The notes under the pieces were generated by a model. It searched no databases, was not told the origin of the DNA, and saw nothing but the letters and a program-made list of their open reading frames with translations. Positions 44,370 to 52,469 of a stretch of 64,000 nucleotides of DNA are shown in pieces. The translations under genes and the position numbers were made by a program. Source of the stretch: Buttiauxella agrestis ATCC 33320 (lineage in GTDB: Bacteria; Pseudomonadota; Gammaproteobacteria; Enterobacterales; Enterobacteriaceae); assembly GCF_000735355.1 (NCBI RefSeq), contig NZ_JMPI01000022.1, positions 25 through 64,024 of the forward strand. Direction: 5' to 3'. Position 1 is the stretch's first letter, and each line of letters begins with the position of its first letter.

Positions 44370-44675
44370 TCAGGCCATCAGTTGAATGGCTTTATCCAGC
44401 ACGCGGTCACCGCGCATGGTGCCGTAATCCATCATGTCTATCACCGCCACAGGCAAGCCTCGCGGGGTGGAAAGTTCTGTCAGGCGTTGTAATTCAAACT
44501 GCACTTGCGGGCCAAGCAGCACCACATCGGCGTGGTGAAGTTGGTTTTCAATTTCAGCCACCGGAAACGCTTCAATTTCTACGTCCATTGACCGCTTTGC
44601 CGCTTCGGCACGCATTTTCTGCACCAGCATGCTGGTGGACATTCCCGCAGCGCAACACAACATGATTTTTTTCAT
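44370..44675 (-). CDS. PTS beta-glucoside (cellobiose/chitobiose) EIIB
   Basis: A 101-residue lactose/cellobiose-type EIIB. The phospho-cysteine loop is at the start: CAAGMSTSML with Cys8 (compare E. coli ChbB CSAGMSTS). ALLGPQVQFEL-type text (VVLLGPQVQFELQRL) follows. The ATG at 44675 has AGGA about 9 bases upstream; a nine-codon extension is not supported. First gene of the EIIB-GH4-EIIC operon, whose promoter faces the RpiR gene and holds RpiR-like palindromes. Confidence 0.9.
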   Translation of the reverse strand: MKKIMLCCAAGMSTSMLVQKMRAEAAKRSMDVEIEAFPVAEIENQLHHADVVLLGPQVQFELQRLTELSTPRGLPVAVIDMMDYGTMRGDRVLDKAIQLMA

Positions 44676-44703
44676 TACAACAATCCTCTCGTTTGAAAAC
44701 ATA

Positions 44704-44750
44704 TTTCATACATTAGCCGTTTTAATTAGCATGTATGAAAATTATTTTCA
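44704..44750. promoter_or_regulatory. Inverted repeats in the PTS/RpiR promoter region
   Basis: TGAAAAT-T-ATTTTCA (44736-44750) is a perfect palindrome of the TGAAA...TTTCA kind often bound by RpiR regulators. It overlaps a second, wider repeat TTTCATACA (44704-44712) / TGTATGAAA (44732-44740). Both are just upstream of the EIIB start. Confidence 0.6.
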
Positions 44751-44948
44751 TGAGTGTGATCGCAGTTGGATAATTGCTCAGGCAAGGCACAACAGGGTGA
44801 AAATGTGATCTGTATAAGAAAAATGGAACTCACTGATAATCAAAACGATGAAAAGAAGCTCATCAGGCTGGATGGATTGAAAAATAATTTCAATAATTTA
44901 TGATGTATTTAACGAGCAGAAAATGCCGACATTAGGACACCTCCTGTT

Positions 44949-46034
44949 ATGGATATTGTTTACCAACTGGTGCATGGGTTATCGGGTCTGCCCGCGCAAG
45001 AATCACGGCTTGCGCGCTTTTTCCTCGACAATTTTGCGCAGATCCCAGACGCGACGATGGAAGAGCTGGCGGCCAAAGCGGGTGTCAGCCCGGCAACATT
45101 GCAGCACTTCGCCCGGAGCATTGGCTGTGACGATATCAATGATTTTATCGGCCAGGTGCGCCACCAACAGCAGGAGAGCAGCCAGCAAACGCCAGCCGCG
45201 CCGATGCTGGGTGATGCGGCCTGGATGGATCCCAGCACACTGCAAGCGCTGGCTAAAAATGCCGGAGTGGGTAGCGAAATACTCGAGCGTTTTTCGCACT
45301 CCATCGGGCGCGAAAGTAGCAGCGATATTCTTGGCCAGATCCGCAATCGCCTGAATGACTTCAGCCAGCAGGAATCGCGCGTCGCGCAGACCATTCTTGA
45401 AGATGTCTCGTTTGCGGCTTCTGCAACCATCGATCAACTCGCGACGGCGGCAGGCGTCAGCCCGGCTACCATCACTCGTTTTGCTCGCGCCGCTGGCTGC
45501 GACGATATTCGTGATTTGCGCATGAAACTGGCGCAAGCCAGCACGCCGGTTTCTGCGGGCGATATGCCTGCTCCGTGGCGCGAAAAACTGGGCAATGTGC
45601 AACATGCGTTAAATTCCCAGTTGTGCGAACTGCTGCCCTCCGCGATGAACCAGGCGATTGCACGGTTAAAACAGGCGAAGGCGGTGCATATTTTTAGCGC
45701 CAGCGCGGCCGATACGCCCTTTGCCAGCCTGTTGCAATATCGCCTGCTGACTCAGGGTTATCCGGCCAATATTTGCCAGGATGGAGCGATGATGAGTATC
45801 ACTGCTTCGATGCTGGGGAAAGGGCAGGTGTTGGTTATTTTCGCCGCAAGTGCGCCAGAAAACTCGCTGATTGCGGCGTCGCATCAGGCGCGTCGGCTGG
45901 GGGCTGAGTTAGTGATTATCGGCCAGGAAGTGGGTGCGTTTATCCATCGCGAAGATATTCATCTGCCGCTTAAAGACACGCGGTACGGCGCATTGTTAGT
46001 GATTGATTTGCTGTGCGAAGGGATTGATAGCTGA
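44949..46034 (+). CDS. RpiR-family regulator with repeated HTH modules
   Basis: Encodes 361 residues, against about 280 for ordinary RpiR proteins. A full RpiR HTH module lies at residues 1-71 (AQESRLARFFLDNF, then ELAAKAGVSPATLQHFARSIGCDDI). A partial second one is at about 97-131 (LQALAKNAGVGSEILERFSHSIG), and a full third at about 132-196 (QQESRVAQTILEDV, then QLATAAGVSPATITRFARAAGCDDI). A SIS domain follows (about 220-355, IFSASAADTPFASLLQYRLL). It is divergent from the beta-glucoside PTS operon, which it most likely controls through the palindromes between them, sensing a sugar phosphate with the SIS domain. Confidence 0.87.
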   Translation: MDIVYQLVHGLSGLPAQESRLARFFLDNFAQIPDATMEELAAKAGVSPATLQHFARSIGCDDINDFIGQVRHQQQESSQQTPAAPMLGDAAWMDPSTLQALAKNAGVGSEILERFSHSIGRESSSDILGQIRNRLNDFSQQESRVAQTILEDVSFAASATIDQLATAAGVSPATITRFARAAGCDDIRDLRMKLAQASTPVSAGDMPAPWREKLGNVQHALNSQLCELLPSAMNQAIARLKQAKAVHIFSASAADTPFASLLQYRLLTQGYPANICQDGAMMSITASMLGKGQVLVIFAASAPENSLIAASHQARRLGAELVIIGQEVGAFIHREDIHLPLKDTRYGALLVIDLLCEGIDS

Positions 46035-46048
46035 GTTATTGGCAAAAT

Positions 46049-46080
46049 TGTCGGATGTCGCTGACGCTAATCCGACATTT
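46049..46080. terminator. Hairpin between convergent genes
   Basis: TGTCGGAT and ATCCGACA flank a 13-base loop and are followed by TTT. It may be a degraded REP unit used as a terminator for the RpiR gene. Confidence 0.55.
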
Positions 46081-46091
46081 GTTCTGATGGA

Positions 46092-47312
46092 TCAGAACGC
46101 CGTTTCTAAGGTTTCCAGAACCTGATAGCCATCATCCACCAGATACAGCGCTTTCCATTTGTCGAATGTCAGACACGGATGCGAGGTGCTGAAGACCAGA
46201 ATATCCCCCACCTGTACATCGGCACCTGGTTTGAGTTTCAGCATCGCGTGCTGGTCCATAATTCCGGTCGTTTCGATAGTATCAGCGGCATTTTCCAGCG
46301 CTTTACCGGCACGATAATGGGCGATGGGTTGCGGTAATCCGGCATCAAAGGCGCTGTCGCGCTTGCCGAAATTCACAATCGCGCGGCCGCTCTCCGGCAC
46401 CGATTGCACCATGGCGACCAGTTCCAGCGCGGAAGCCAAATCCCCACCTAAATCGCAGGCGACCCTATCCCGCGCCATTAGCTCGTCCTGCGCTTGCTGG
46501 TAAATTCCGGCATCGTGCGTGATGTAACACCCGGGGCGAATGACCACACGGCAGTTCGCTGGCTTCTTCGCTTCCAGCCAGACATTGCAGACCACGTCAT
46601 ACCAGACGGAACCCGCGCCGGTGAGGATAAATTCCCCGTAGACATAGTGCTCGAGTTTGCAGGCCAGCGCAGCGGCTTCACGCAGCAGTGCTTCGACTTT
46701 TGGCTGTGGGTTTTCGCCATGCAGCACGCCTTCGTACAGTTCCAGCCCGCGTAAACGTAGCGCCGGAAGCGCAGAGATTTCTTCGGCTAACGCCAGCGCT
46801 TGTTCCGCCGTGCGGCAACCGCAGCGCCCACCGGGCACGCCCAGTTCCAGTAAAATATCGAGCTGCTGGTTTTGTGCGGCAAAGAAGGCGGAAAGTGCTT
46901 TTGCGTTCTCAATGCTATCAACACAACACAGATAATCGGCGTCGGGATAGTGTGTTTTGAGCTGCGAAACCAACTGCATATTCGCTTTGCCAACCAGTTG
47001 GTTGACCATCAATACGCGCTTGATTCCGCTGACCATTGCAATGCTCGCTTGCCAGGCGCTACCCACGCCAATCGCCCAGGCTCCCGCTTGCTGTTGTTGC
47101 TGGAAGATCCACGGCGTCATGGTCGTTTTGCCGTGCGGGGCCAGCGACACGCCGCGGGTATCAGCGTAACGCTGCATCCACTGAATATTGTTCTCAAGAG
47201 CCGTTTTTTTGATGACCGCAGCAGGCAGGCAAACGTCTTCATTGAGGATGTTAGCCGGGGAAAATAGCGTGGCAGATTTGTGTGGGACGATGTTACTTTT
47301 CTGGTATTTCAT
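46092..47312 (-). CDS. PLP-dependent D-amino-acid dehydratase/deaminase (DSD/D-threonine-aldolase-like)
   Basis: A 406-residue alanine-racemase-fold PLP enzyme. The PLP lysine is Lys62 in SLAPHGKTTMTP. ELGVPGGRCGCRT, LTGAGSVWYDVV and the C-terminal metal-site region STSHPCLTFDKW are typical of the D-serine dehydratase-like group, where His and Cys bind zinc. Enzymes of this type remove ammonia from D-beta-hydroxy amino acids. Some are annotated as amino-acid deaminases. It is divergent from an N-acyl-D-amino-acid deacylase, and a RidA gene and KDGal kinase/aldolase genes follow, so a 2-amino-2-deoxy-sugar-acid dehydratase is a sensible proposal. Confidence 0.83.
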   Translation of the reverse strand: MKYQKSNIVPHKSATLFSPANILNEDVCLPAAVIKKTALENNIQWMQRYADTRGVSLAPHGKTTMTPWIFQQQQQAGAWAIGVGSAWQASIAMVSGIKRVLMVNQLVGKANMQLVSQLKTHYPDADYLCCVDSIENAKALSAFFAAQNQQLDILLELGVPGGRCGCRTAEQALALAEEISALPALRLRGLELYEGVLHGENPQPKVEALLREAAALACKLEHYVYGEFILTGAGSVWYDVVCNVWLEAKKPANCRVVIRPGCYITHDAGIYQQAQDELMARDRVACDLGGDLASALELVAMVQSVPESGRAIVNFGKRDSAFDAGLPQPIAHYRAGKALENAADTIETTGIMDQHAMLKLKPGADVQVGDILVFSTSHPCLTFDKWKALYLVDDGYQVLETLETAF

Positions 47313-47514
47313 AACATTATTCCTTGAGGGTTAACTTTTCTTTCAGACTTGGTATCAATTTTAAGTTATTGATAAATTTATTAATTAACTTGATGGTGTA
47401 TTTGTGTTGAATAAAAGTATCATAAATTCATATGCATTTTGCGTAGTCTTCCACTGTTTTTTACGCTTGTAAATGGTTAACTTTAATCCAGAACACAACG
47501 GGGGTCAGGAAGCC

Positions 47515-48945
47515 ATGAAGTTCGACTATTTGTTTAAAAATGTCACCGTCATCGATGGAAGCGGGGGCGCGGAGTATCGCGCTGATGTGGCGGTGCAGGG
47601 CGAAAGGATTGCACAAATCGCGCCGTCGATTAGCGAATCGGCGCATCATGAAATCGACGGCACAGGCCGCGTGTTGGCTCCCGGTTTTATCGACGTCCAC
47701 ACTCACGATGACATCAACGTGATTCGTATGCCGGAGTACTTGCCGAAAATCAGCCAGGGCATCACCACGGTGATTGTCGGCAACTGCGGAATCAGTGCCG
47801 CAACAGCGACCATGAAAGGCGCGGTGCCAGACCCGATGAACTTACTCGGTGACGCGGCACAATTTATCTACCCAACGGTTGCCGCCTACGCAGAGGCGGT
47901 GGAGCAGGCGAAACCCGCTGTTAACGTCGGCACGCTGATTGGTCACACCGCACTGCGCAATAACCATATGGACGATTTGTTCCGCGAAGCCACGCGTGAG
48001 GAAATTAGCGCGATGCGAGAACAGCTCCGTCTGGCCTTGCAACAAGGCGGGCTGGGATTGAGCACCGGCCTTGCCTACGCCAGCGCATTCCATTCCACTA
48101 CTGAAGAAGTGATGGCGCTGGCGGAAGAGTTGGCTGCGGGCAATGGGATTTACACCACTCACTTGCGCTCTGAGTTTGAACCGATTCTCGAGGCGCTCGA
48201 CGAGGCGTTCCGCATTGGCCGCCACGGTAAAGTGCCGGTGGTGGTTTCGCACCATAAATGTGCCGGGGCGAAGAACTGGGGGCGCACAGTCGAAACGCTG
48301 AAATTATTCGATAAAGTTCGCCAGCAGCAGGATGTTTCCTGTGATTGTTACCCGTATTCCGCCAGCTCATCGACGCTGGATGTGAAACAAATTACCGAAG
48401 ATTTCGACATCATCATTACCTGGTCGCAGACGCATCCTGAAGTCGCCGGACAGTCGCTGAAGCAAATTGCGGAAAGCTGGGAGATGACGCTGGTTGAGGC
48501 AGGGAAACGGCTGATGCCCGCAGGGGCGATTTACTACAACATGGACGAGCAGGACGTGCGACGCGTGTTGAGTTACCCGGTGACGATGGTCGGTTCTGAT
48601 GGATTGCCAAACGATCCGATGCCGCACCCGCGCCTGTGGGGCGCGTTCCCTCGCGTGCTCGGCCATTACAGCCGTGACGAGAAATTATTCCCATTGACGG
48701 TGGCGGTGCATAAGATGACGGGCATGTCGGCGGCACGTTTCCAGCTTGCCGAGCGCGGCCTGGTAAAATGCGGCTATTATGCTGATTTAGTGATGTTTGA
48801 TCCTGAAACCGTGCGCGATGTGGCGAGCTTTAGCCATCCACAGCAGCCAGCAGCGGGGATTGAAGCCGTGATGGTTAACGGTGTCATGAGCTATGGTCGG
48901 GATAAGAAAGTGATTGGGCGTGCCGGGCGTTTTTTACGTCGGTAA
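47515..48945 (+). CDS. N-acyl-D-amino-acid deacylase
   Basis: A 476-residue amidohydrolase-superfamily enzyme. The metal motif HTHDD (His62, His64) lies in FIDVHTHDDINV, and GNCGISAA, YTTHLRSE, VVSHHKCAGAKNWG and GSDGLPNDPMPHPRLWGAFPR are the D-aminoacylase signatures. It removes the acyl group from N-acyl-D-amino acids with zinc. ATG at 47515 follows AGGA; an upstream TTG-type extension of 14 codons is unsupported. First gene of the run deacylase - ridA - symporter - kinase - aldolase. The true substrate may be an N-acetyl amino-sugar acid. Confidence 0.9.
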   Translation: MKFDYLFKNVTVIDGSGGAEYRADVAVQGERIAQIAPSISESAHHEIDGTGRVLAPGFIDVHTHDDINVIRMPEYLPKISQGITTVIVGNCGISAATATMKGAVPDPMNLLGDAAQFIYPTVAAYAEAVEQAKPAVNVGTLIGHTALRNNHMDDLFREATREEISAMREQLRLALQQGGLGLSTGLAYASAFHSTTEEVMALAEELAAGNGIYTTHLRSEFEPILEALDEAFRIGRHGKVPVVVSHHKCAGAKNWGRTVETLKLFDKVRQQQDVSCDCYPYSASSSTLDVKQITEDFDIIITWSQTHPEVAGQSLKQIAESWEMTLVEAGKRLMPAGAIYYNMDEQDVRRVLSYPVTMVGSDGLPNDPMPHPRLWGAFPRVLGHYSRDEKLFPLTVAVHKMTGMSAARFQLAERGLVKCGYYADLVMFDPETVRDVASFSHPQQPAAGIEAVMVNGVMSYGRDKKVIGRAGRFLRR

Positions 48946-48962
48946 ACAATTAAGGAGCAACA

Positions 48963-49352
48963 ATGAGCATTAAACGTTATGGCGTCGGCGGCAGTACCGG
49001 GACGGGCGGGCAGAAACTGCCTTTTGCGAAAGCCGTAGAGGCGGGCGGGTGGCTGTATGTATCCGGCCAGACGCCGATGAAAGATGGCGAAGTTGTCGAA
49101 GGCGGGATTATCGAGCAGTCGCGCCTGGCGATTCAGAACTGTGTAGACATCATGCAGGACGCGGGTTACACCCTGGCCGATGTGGTGCACGTAAAAGTTT
49201 TCCTCACCGATGCGCGTTATTTCCAGTCATTTAACAAAGTGTTCGCTGAATTCTTTTCTGACCATCCGCCAGCACGTGTGTGCTGCGTGGCGGATTTGGT
49301 GGTGGACTGCAAAGTGGAAGTGGATTTGACCTGTTATCGGGCGGATCGTTAA
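48963..49352 (+). CDS. RidA/YjgF-family enamine/imine deaminase
   Basis: A 129-residue RidA-family protein with YVSGQTPMKDGEVVEGGIIEQ, NCVDIMQDAGYTLADVVHVKVFLTD and the C-terminal PPARVCCVADLVVDCKVEVD, where the arginine after PPA is the substrate-binding residue. Members hydrolyse reactive enamine or imine intermediates released by PLP dehydratases. That fits the divergent D-amino-acid dehydratase. It lies 17 bp after the deacylase gene with AAGGAG before its ATG. Confidence 0.93.
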   Translation: MSIKRYGVGGSTGTGGQKLPFAKAVEAGGWLYVSGQTPMKDGEVVEGGIIEQSRLAIQNCVDIMQDAGYTLADVVHVKVFLTDARYFQSFNKVFAEFFSDHPPARVCCVADLVVDCKVEVDLTCYRADR

Positions 49353-49357
49353 GGCCA

Positions 49358-49402
49358 CTCTCACCCCGACCCTCTCCCCGGGAGCGGGTTAGGGTGAGGG
49401 CG
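49358..49402. repeat. Long imperfect inverted repeat (CTCACCC...GGGTGAG)
   Basis: CTCACCCCGACCCTCTCCC pairs with GGGAGCGGGTTAGGGTGAG with about three mismatches. This type of hairpin is scattered in many enterobacterial and pseudomonad genomes between genes. It lies just after ridA. Confidence 0.65.
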
Positions 49403-49440
49403 ATAATTCCGCATCTAAAAAACTAAATTAAAAATAACGC

Positions 49441-49462
49441 GGCATGTTCTCAGAAACATGCC
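49441..49462. promoter_or_regulatory. Palindrome before the symporter gene
   Basis: GGCATGTT-CTCAGA-AACATGCC has 8-bp arms, about 67 bp before the symporter ATG, and a TTTTTT run 18 bases later. It could be an operator or an attenuating hairpin. Confidence 0.4.
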
Positions 49463-49528
49463 AACGGGTTTCCTGTGTCTTTTTTCAGGCGGCTAATTTC
49501 ATCTTTATTATTAACCTGGAAGTGAGCC

Positions 49529-51019
49529 ATGAATAATATGTCTTTTCTGATTTGGTTTGCGATATATGCCTGCGCGATGATTACTCTCGGCTGGTATGTC
49601 TCCCGTCACCAAAAAAATGGTGACGACTTTTTATTGGGTGGCCGTTCAATGCCATTGATTTTAACCCTCGGCTCAACCGTTGGCACCATGGTGGGTACCG
49701 GTTCAAGCGTAGGTGCAGTGGGCTTTGGCTACACCAATGGCTGGGCGGGGATGCTATATGGCCTGGGCGGCGCGATAGGTATTTTGCTGGTGGCCTGGCT
49801 ATTTGCGCCGGTGCGTAAAATGCGCTTTATGACCATGAGTGAAGAAATATCTTATTACACCGGTGGCAGTAAAATTATTAAAAATGTGGTGGCGATATTA
49901 ATTTTTATTGCGTCCATTGGCTGGCTCGGTGCGCATATTTTAGGTGGCGGTTTATATCTGGCATGGGCAAGTGGCATTGATATTAATACGGCGAAAATTA
50001 TTATTGCTGCGGCTTTTATTGTTTATGTCGGCATTGGTGGATATTCCGCTGTGGTGTGGATTGACACCGTTCAGTCATTAATTCTATTTATTGGCTTTAT
50101 CCTGATGGCTGTTCTGGCGGTGCACCATGTTGGCGGCTGGAGCCATATTCAGCAGGCCGTTGACCCGGCAGCGCAAAGTCTGTTTGCCGTTGATAAGTTA
50201 GGTATTTTACCGGCGTTCTCGCTGGCCATGGTGATTGGCGTCGGCGTGCTGGCTACCCCTTCATATCGCCAACGTATTTACTCGGCAAAATCCGTGGCAA
50301 CTGTGCGTAAATCCTTTGTTATTACAGGTCTTTTATACCTCGGCTTCTCCTTCCTGCCCGCTATTATTGGTATGGCGGCGTACACCATGAACCCAGGGCT
50401 GGATAACAGTGGTTTTGCTTTCTTGTTTGCGACGCAAGTCCTGCCGCCCATGCTGGCGATGCTGGTATTGATTGCCGGGATGTCGGCGAACATGTCCTCG
50501 GGCAGCTCGGATGCGATTGCTGCGGTGTCTATCGTGCTGCGCGATTTGTACACCTTAATTACCGGCCATATGCCTGCGCCTGAAAAAGCGATTCGTATGT
50601 CGCGTATTTTCCTGGTGTTGGTGATTGGCCTGGCGCTGCTGTTCGCACTGACCTCGAACGACATCATTAGCTACATCACCAAAATGATCTCCATGATCAT
50701 GTCCGGCATGTTTATCTGCTCGATTCTGGGGCGTTTCTGGACGCGCTTTAACTGGCAAGGTGCGCTGGCAGCGCTGCTAGGCGGGGCAGGTACCTCCATG
50801 ATTTTGCTGGCAAACGAAAGCTGGATGAGTTTCTGGGGCAACCCGTGCGTGCCTTCCGTGTTGGCAAGCCTGGTGTTGTCTGTGGTGGTCACGCTGGTGA
50901 CACCGGCCAGCAAAATGAGCCGCGAAGAAGCACTGGAAATGATCACCCGCGAACGTGAAAACCAGCCGGAAGCCGTACCCGTACCATTGGGAAAACGTGC
51001 GACAGGTGGTGCGCGATGA
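49529..51019 (+). CDS. Sodium:solute symporter (SSS family)
   Basis: A 496-residue membrane protein with about 13 hydrophobic segments. The SSS signatures are visible: DDFLLGGRSMPLILTLGSTVGTMVGTGSSVGAVGFGY near the start, and IAGMSANMSSGSSDAIAAVSIVLRDLY around residues 312-338. It co-imports a small solute with Na+. Within this cluster the likely cargo is the N-acyl amino acid or amino-sugar acid handled by the deacylase. The ATG has GGAAG upstream. It overlaps the kinase gene by 4 bp. Confidence 0.88.
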   Translation: MNNMSFLIWFAIYACAMITLGWYVSRHQKNGDDFLLGGRSMPLILTLGSTVGTMVGTGSSVGAVGFGYTNGWAGMLYGLGGAIGILLVAWLFAPVRKMRFMTMSEEISYYTGGSKIIKNVVAILIFIASIGWLGAHILGGGLYLAWASGIDINTAKIIIAAAFIVYVGIGGYSAVVWIDTVQSLILFIGFILMAVLAVHHVGGWSHIQQAVDPAAQSLFAVDKLGILPAFSLAMVIGVGVLATPSYRQRIYSAKSVATVRKSFVITGLLYLGFSFLPAIIGMAAYTMNPGLDNSGFAFLFATQVLPPMLAMLVLIAGMSANMSSGSSDAIAAVSIVLRDLYTLITGHMPAPEKAIRMSRIFLVLVIGLALLFALTSNDIISYITKMISMIMSGMFICSILGRFWTRFNWQGALAALLGGAGTSMILLANESWMSFWGNPCVPSVLASLVLSVVVTLVTPASKMSREEALEMITRERENQPEAVPVPLGKRATGGAR

Positions 51020-51879
51020 ACGGCAATTACATCGCCGTTGACTGGGGCTCCACGCATTTGCGCGCCTGGTTATACCGCGACGGACAATGTGTTGACAGCC
51101 TGCAACAGCCTTGCGGCGTCAGCCGTCTGGCTGAGCAAACGGTGCGCCAGGTGTTTGATCGATATGTTGAACCGTGGCGCAAAGAGCATGCCATTCCCGT
51201 GGTGATGGCAGGAATGATTGGCAGCGATGCGGGCTGGCAGCCCGTGCCCTATCTGGCTTGCCCGTTTTCACTGTATCAACTCAGCGCGCAGCTTTGCGAA
51301 GTGGCTGAAAACGTATGGATTGTGCCAGGGCTGAAAACCGCGCAAAACGTGATGCGCGGCGAAGAAACGCAGCTGCTGGGTGCGATGCATCTGGCGCCTG
51401 CCGGGTGCTATGTGATGCCAGGCACCCACAGCAAATGGGTGCAGGTCGATAATGGTGTGGTGCGTGAATTTGCCACCGCGATGACCGGCGAGTTGCATTA
51501 TCTGCTGATGAACCACTCGCTCATCGGCAAGGGTTTGCCAGAGCAACGTGCCAATGACGATGCAGTTCAGGCCGGCTTGCAACGCGGGCTGGATTCCCCT
51601 TCGCTGGTAAGCCGTTTATTTGAGGCGCGTGCTTTGCGGCTTCTGGGAGAAATACCGGCGGAGTCGGTCAGCGATTGGCTTTCCGGCCTGTTGATTGGCG
51701 CAGAAGTGGCGGCGCTCAGTCGTGAGTTCGCTATAAACAACGTGACGCTAGTGGGCAGCGAATCGCTATGCAGCCGCTATCGCCAGGTGCTGGCGCAAGC
51801 CGGGATCACTGCTGATGAAATTGCAGGCGATGCTGCATTCCAGCAAGGCATAAGGAGCATTTTAGATGCAAGACGCTAA
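51016..51879 (+). CDS. dgoK: 2-dehydro-3-deoxygalactonokinase (DgoK family)
   Basis: A 287-residue kinase with the sugar-kinase start YIAVDWGSTHLRAWLYRDG (phosphate-binding loop), MAGMIGSDAGW, MPGTHSKWVQV and the C-terminal GLLIGAEVAALSREF...VGSESLCSRY of DgoK. It phosphorylates 2-keto-3-deoxy-galactonate at C6 with ATP. Start and stop overlap both neighbours (4 and 14 bp), showing translational coupling with the aldolase. No galactonate dehydratase is present in this cluster, so the keto-deoxy acid must come from another source, probably the dehydratase at 46092. Confidence 0.92.
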   Translation: MNGNYIAVDWGSTHLRAWLYRDGQCVDSLQQPCGVSRLAEQTVRQVFDRYVEPWRKEHAIPVVMAGMIGSDAGWQPVPYLACPFSLYQLSAQLCEVAENVWIVPGLKTAQNVMRGEETQLLGAMHLAPAGCYVMPGTHSKWVQVDNGVVREFATAMTGELHYLLMNHSLIGKGLPEQRANDDAVQAGLQRGLDSPSLVSRLFEARALRLLGEIPAESVSDWLSGLLIGAEVAALSREFAINNVTLVGSESLCSRYRQVLAQAGITADEIAGDAAFQQGIRSILDARR

Positions 51880-52468
51880 ACTTTTGGTCGCCATTCTACG
51901 GGGCATTCACCCGCATGAAACCAGCGCCCACGTCGGCGCGCTGATTGAGGAAGGGTTCCGCTATATCGAAATCCCGCTTAACTCACCCGACTGGCAACAG
52001 AGCATTCCGCAAATGGTCAGCCTTTATGGCGAACAAGCCTGTATCGGCGCGGGAACGGTGCTGAATGTGGAGCAGGTCGATTTCCTGGCGCAAGCGGGAG
52101 CCAAACTGGTGGTTACGCCGAATACCAACCCGACGGTGATACGCCGGGCCGTCGATGCCGGAATGCTGGTGTGCGCAGGTTGCGCCACGGCAAGTGAAGC
52201 GTTTAGCGCGCTGGACGCGGGCGCTCAGTGCCTGAAAATATTCCCGTCATCGGCATTTGGCCCTGCTTATATTTCGGCGTTAAAAGCCGTGTTGCCCCCA
52301 ACCGTGCCGGTGCTGGCGGTTGGCGGCGTGACGCCAGAAAATATTGGGGAATATTTACAGGCCGGTTGCGCGGGGGCAGGGCTGGGCGGAGATTTATACC
52401 GCGCCGGGCAGAGTGTTGAAACTACGCGCGTTCAGGCGAAACGATTTATGGCGGCGTTTATGCTGTAA
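51866..52468 (+). CDS. dgoA: 2-dehydro-3-deoxy-6-phosphogalactonate aldolase (DgoA family)
   Basis: A 200-residue class I aldolase with the KDPG/KDPGal aldolase layout: IEEGFRYIEIPLNSPDW (catalytic Glu), CIGAGTVLNVEQV, KLVVTPNTNPTVI, and the Schiff-base lysine in CLKIFPSSAFGP. It splits KDPGal to pyruvate and glyceraldehyde 3-phosphate. The first 14 bp overlap the kinase gene. The gene ends 1 bp from the convergent RpiR regulator. Confidence 0.93.
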   Translation: MQDAKLLVAILRGIHPHETSAHVGALIEEGFRYIEIPLNSPDWQQSIPQMVSLYGEQACIGAGTVLNVEQVDFLAQAGAKLVVTPNTNPTVIRRAVDAGMLVCAGCATASEAFSALDAGAQCLKIFPSSAFGPAYISALKAVLPPTVPVLAVGGVTPENIGEYLQAGCAGAGLGGDLYRAGQSVETTRVQAKRFMAAFML

Positions 52469-52469
52469 C

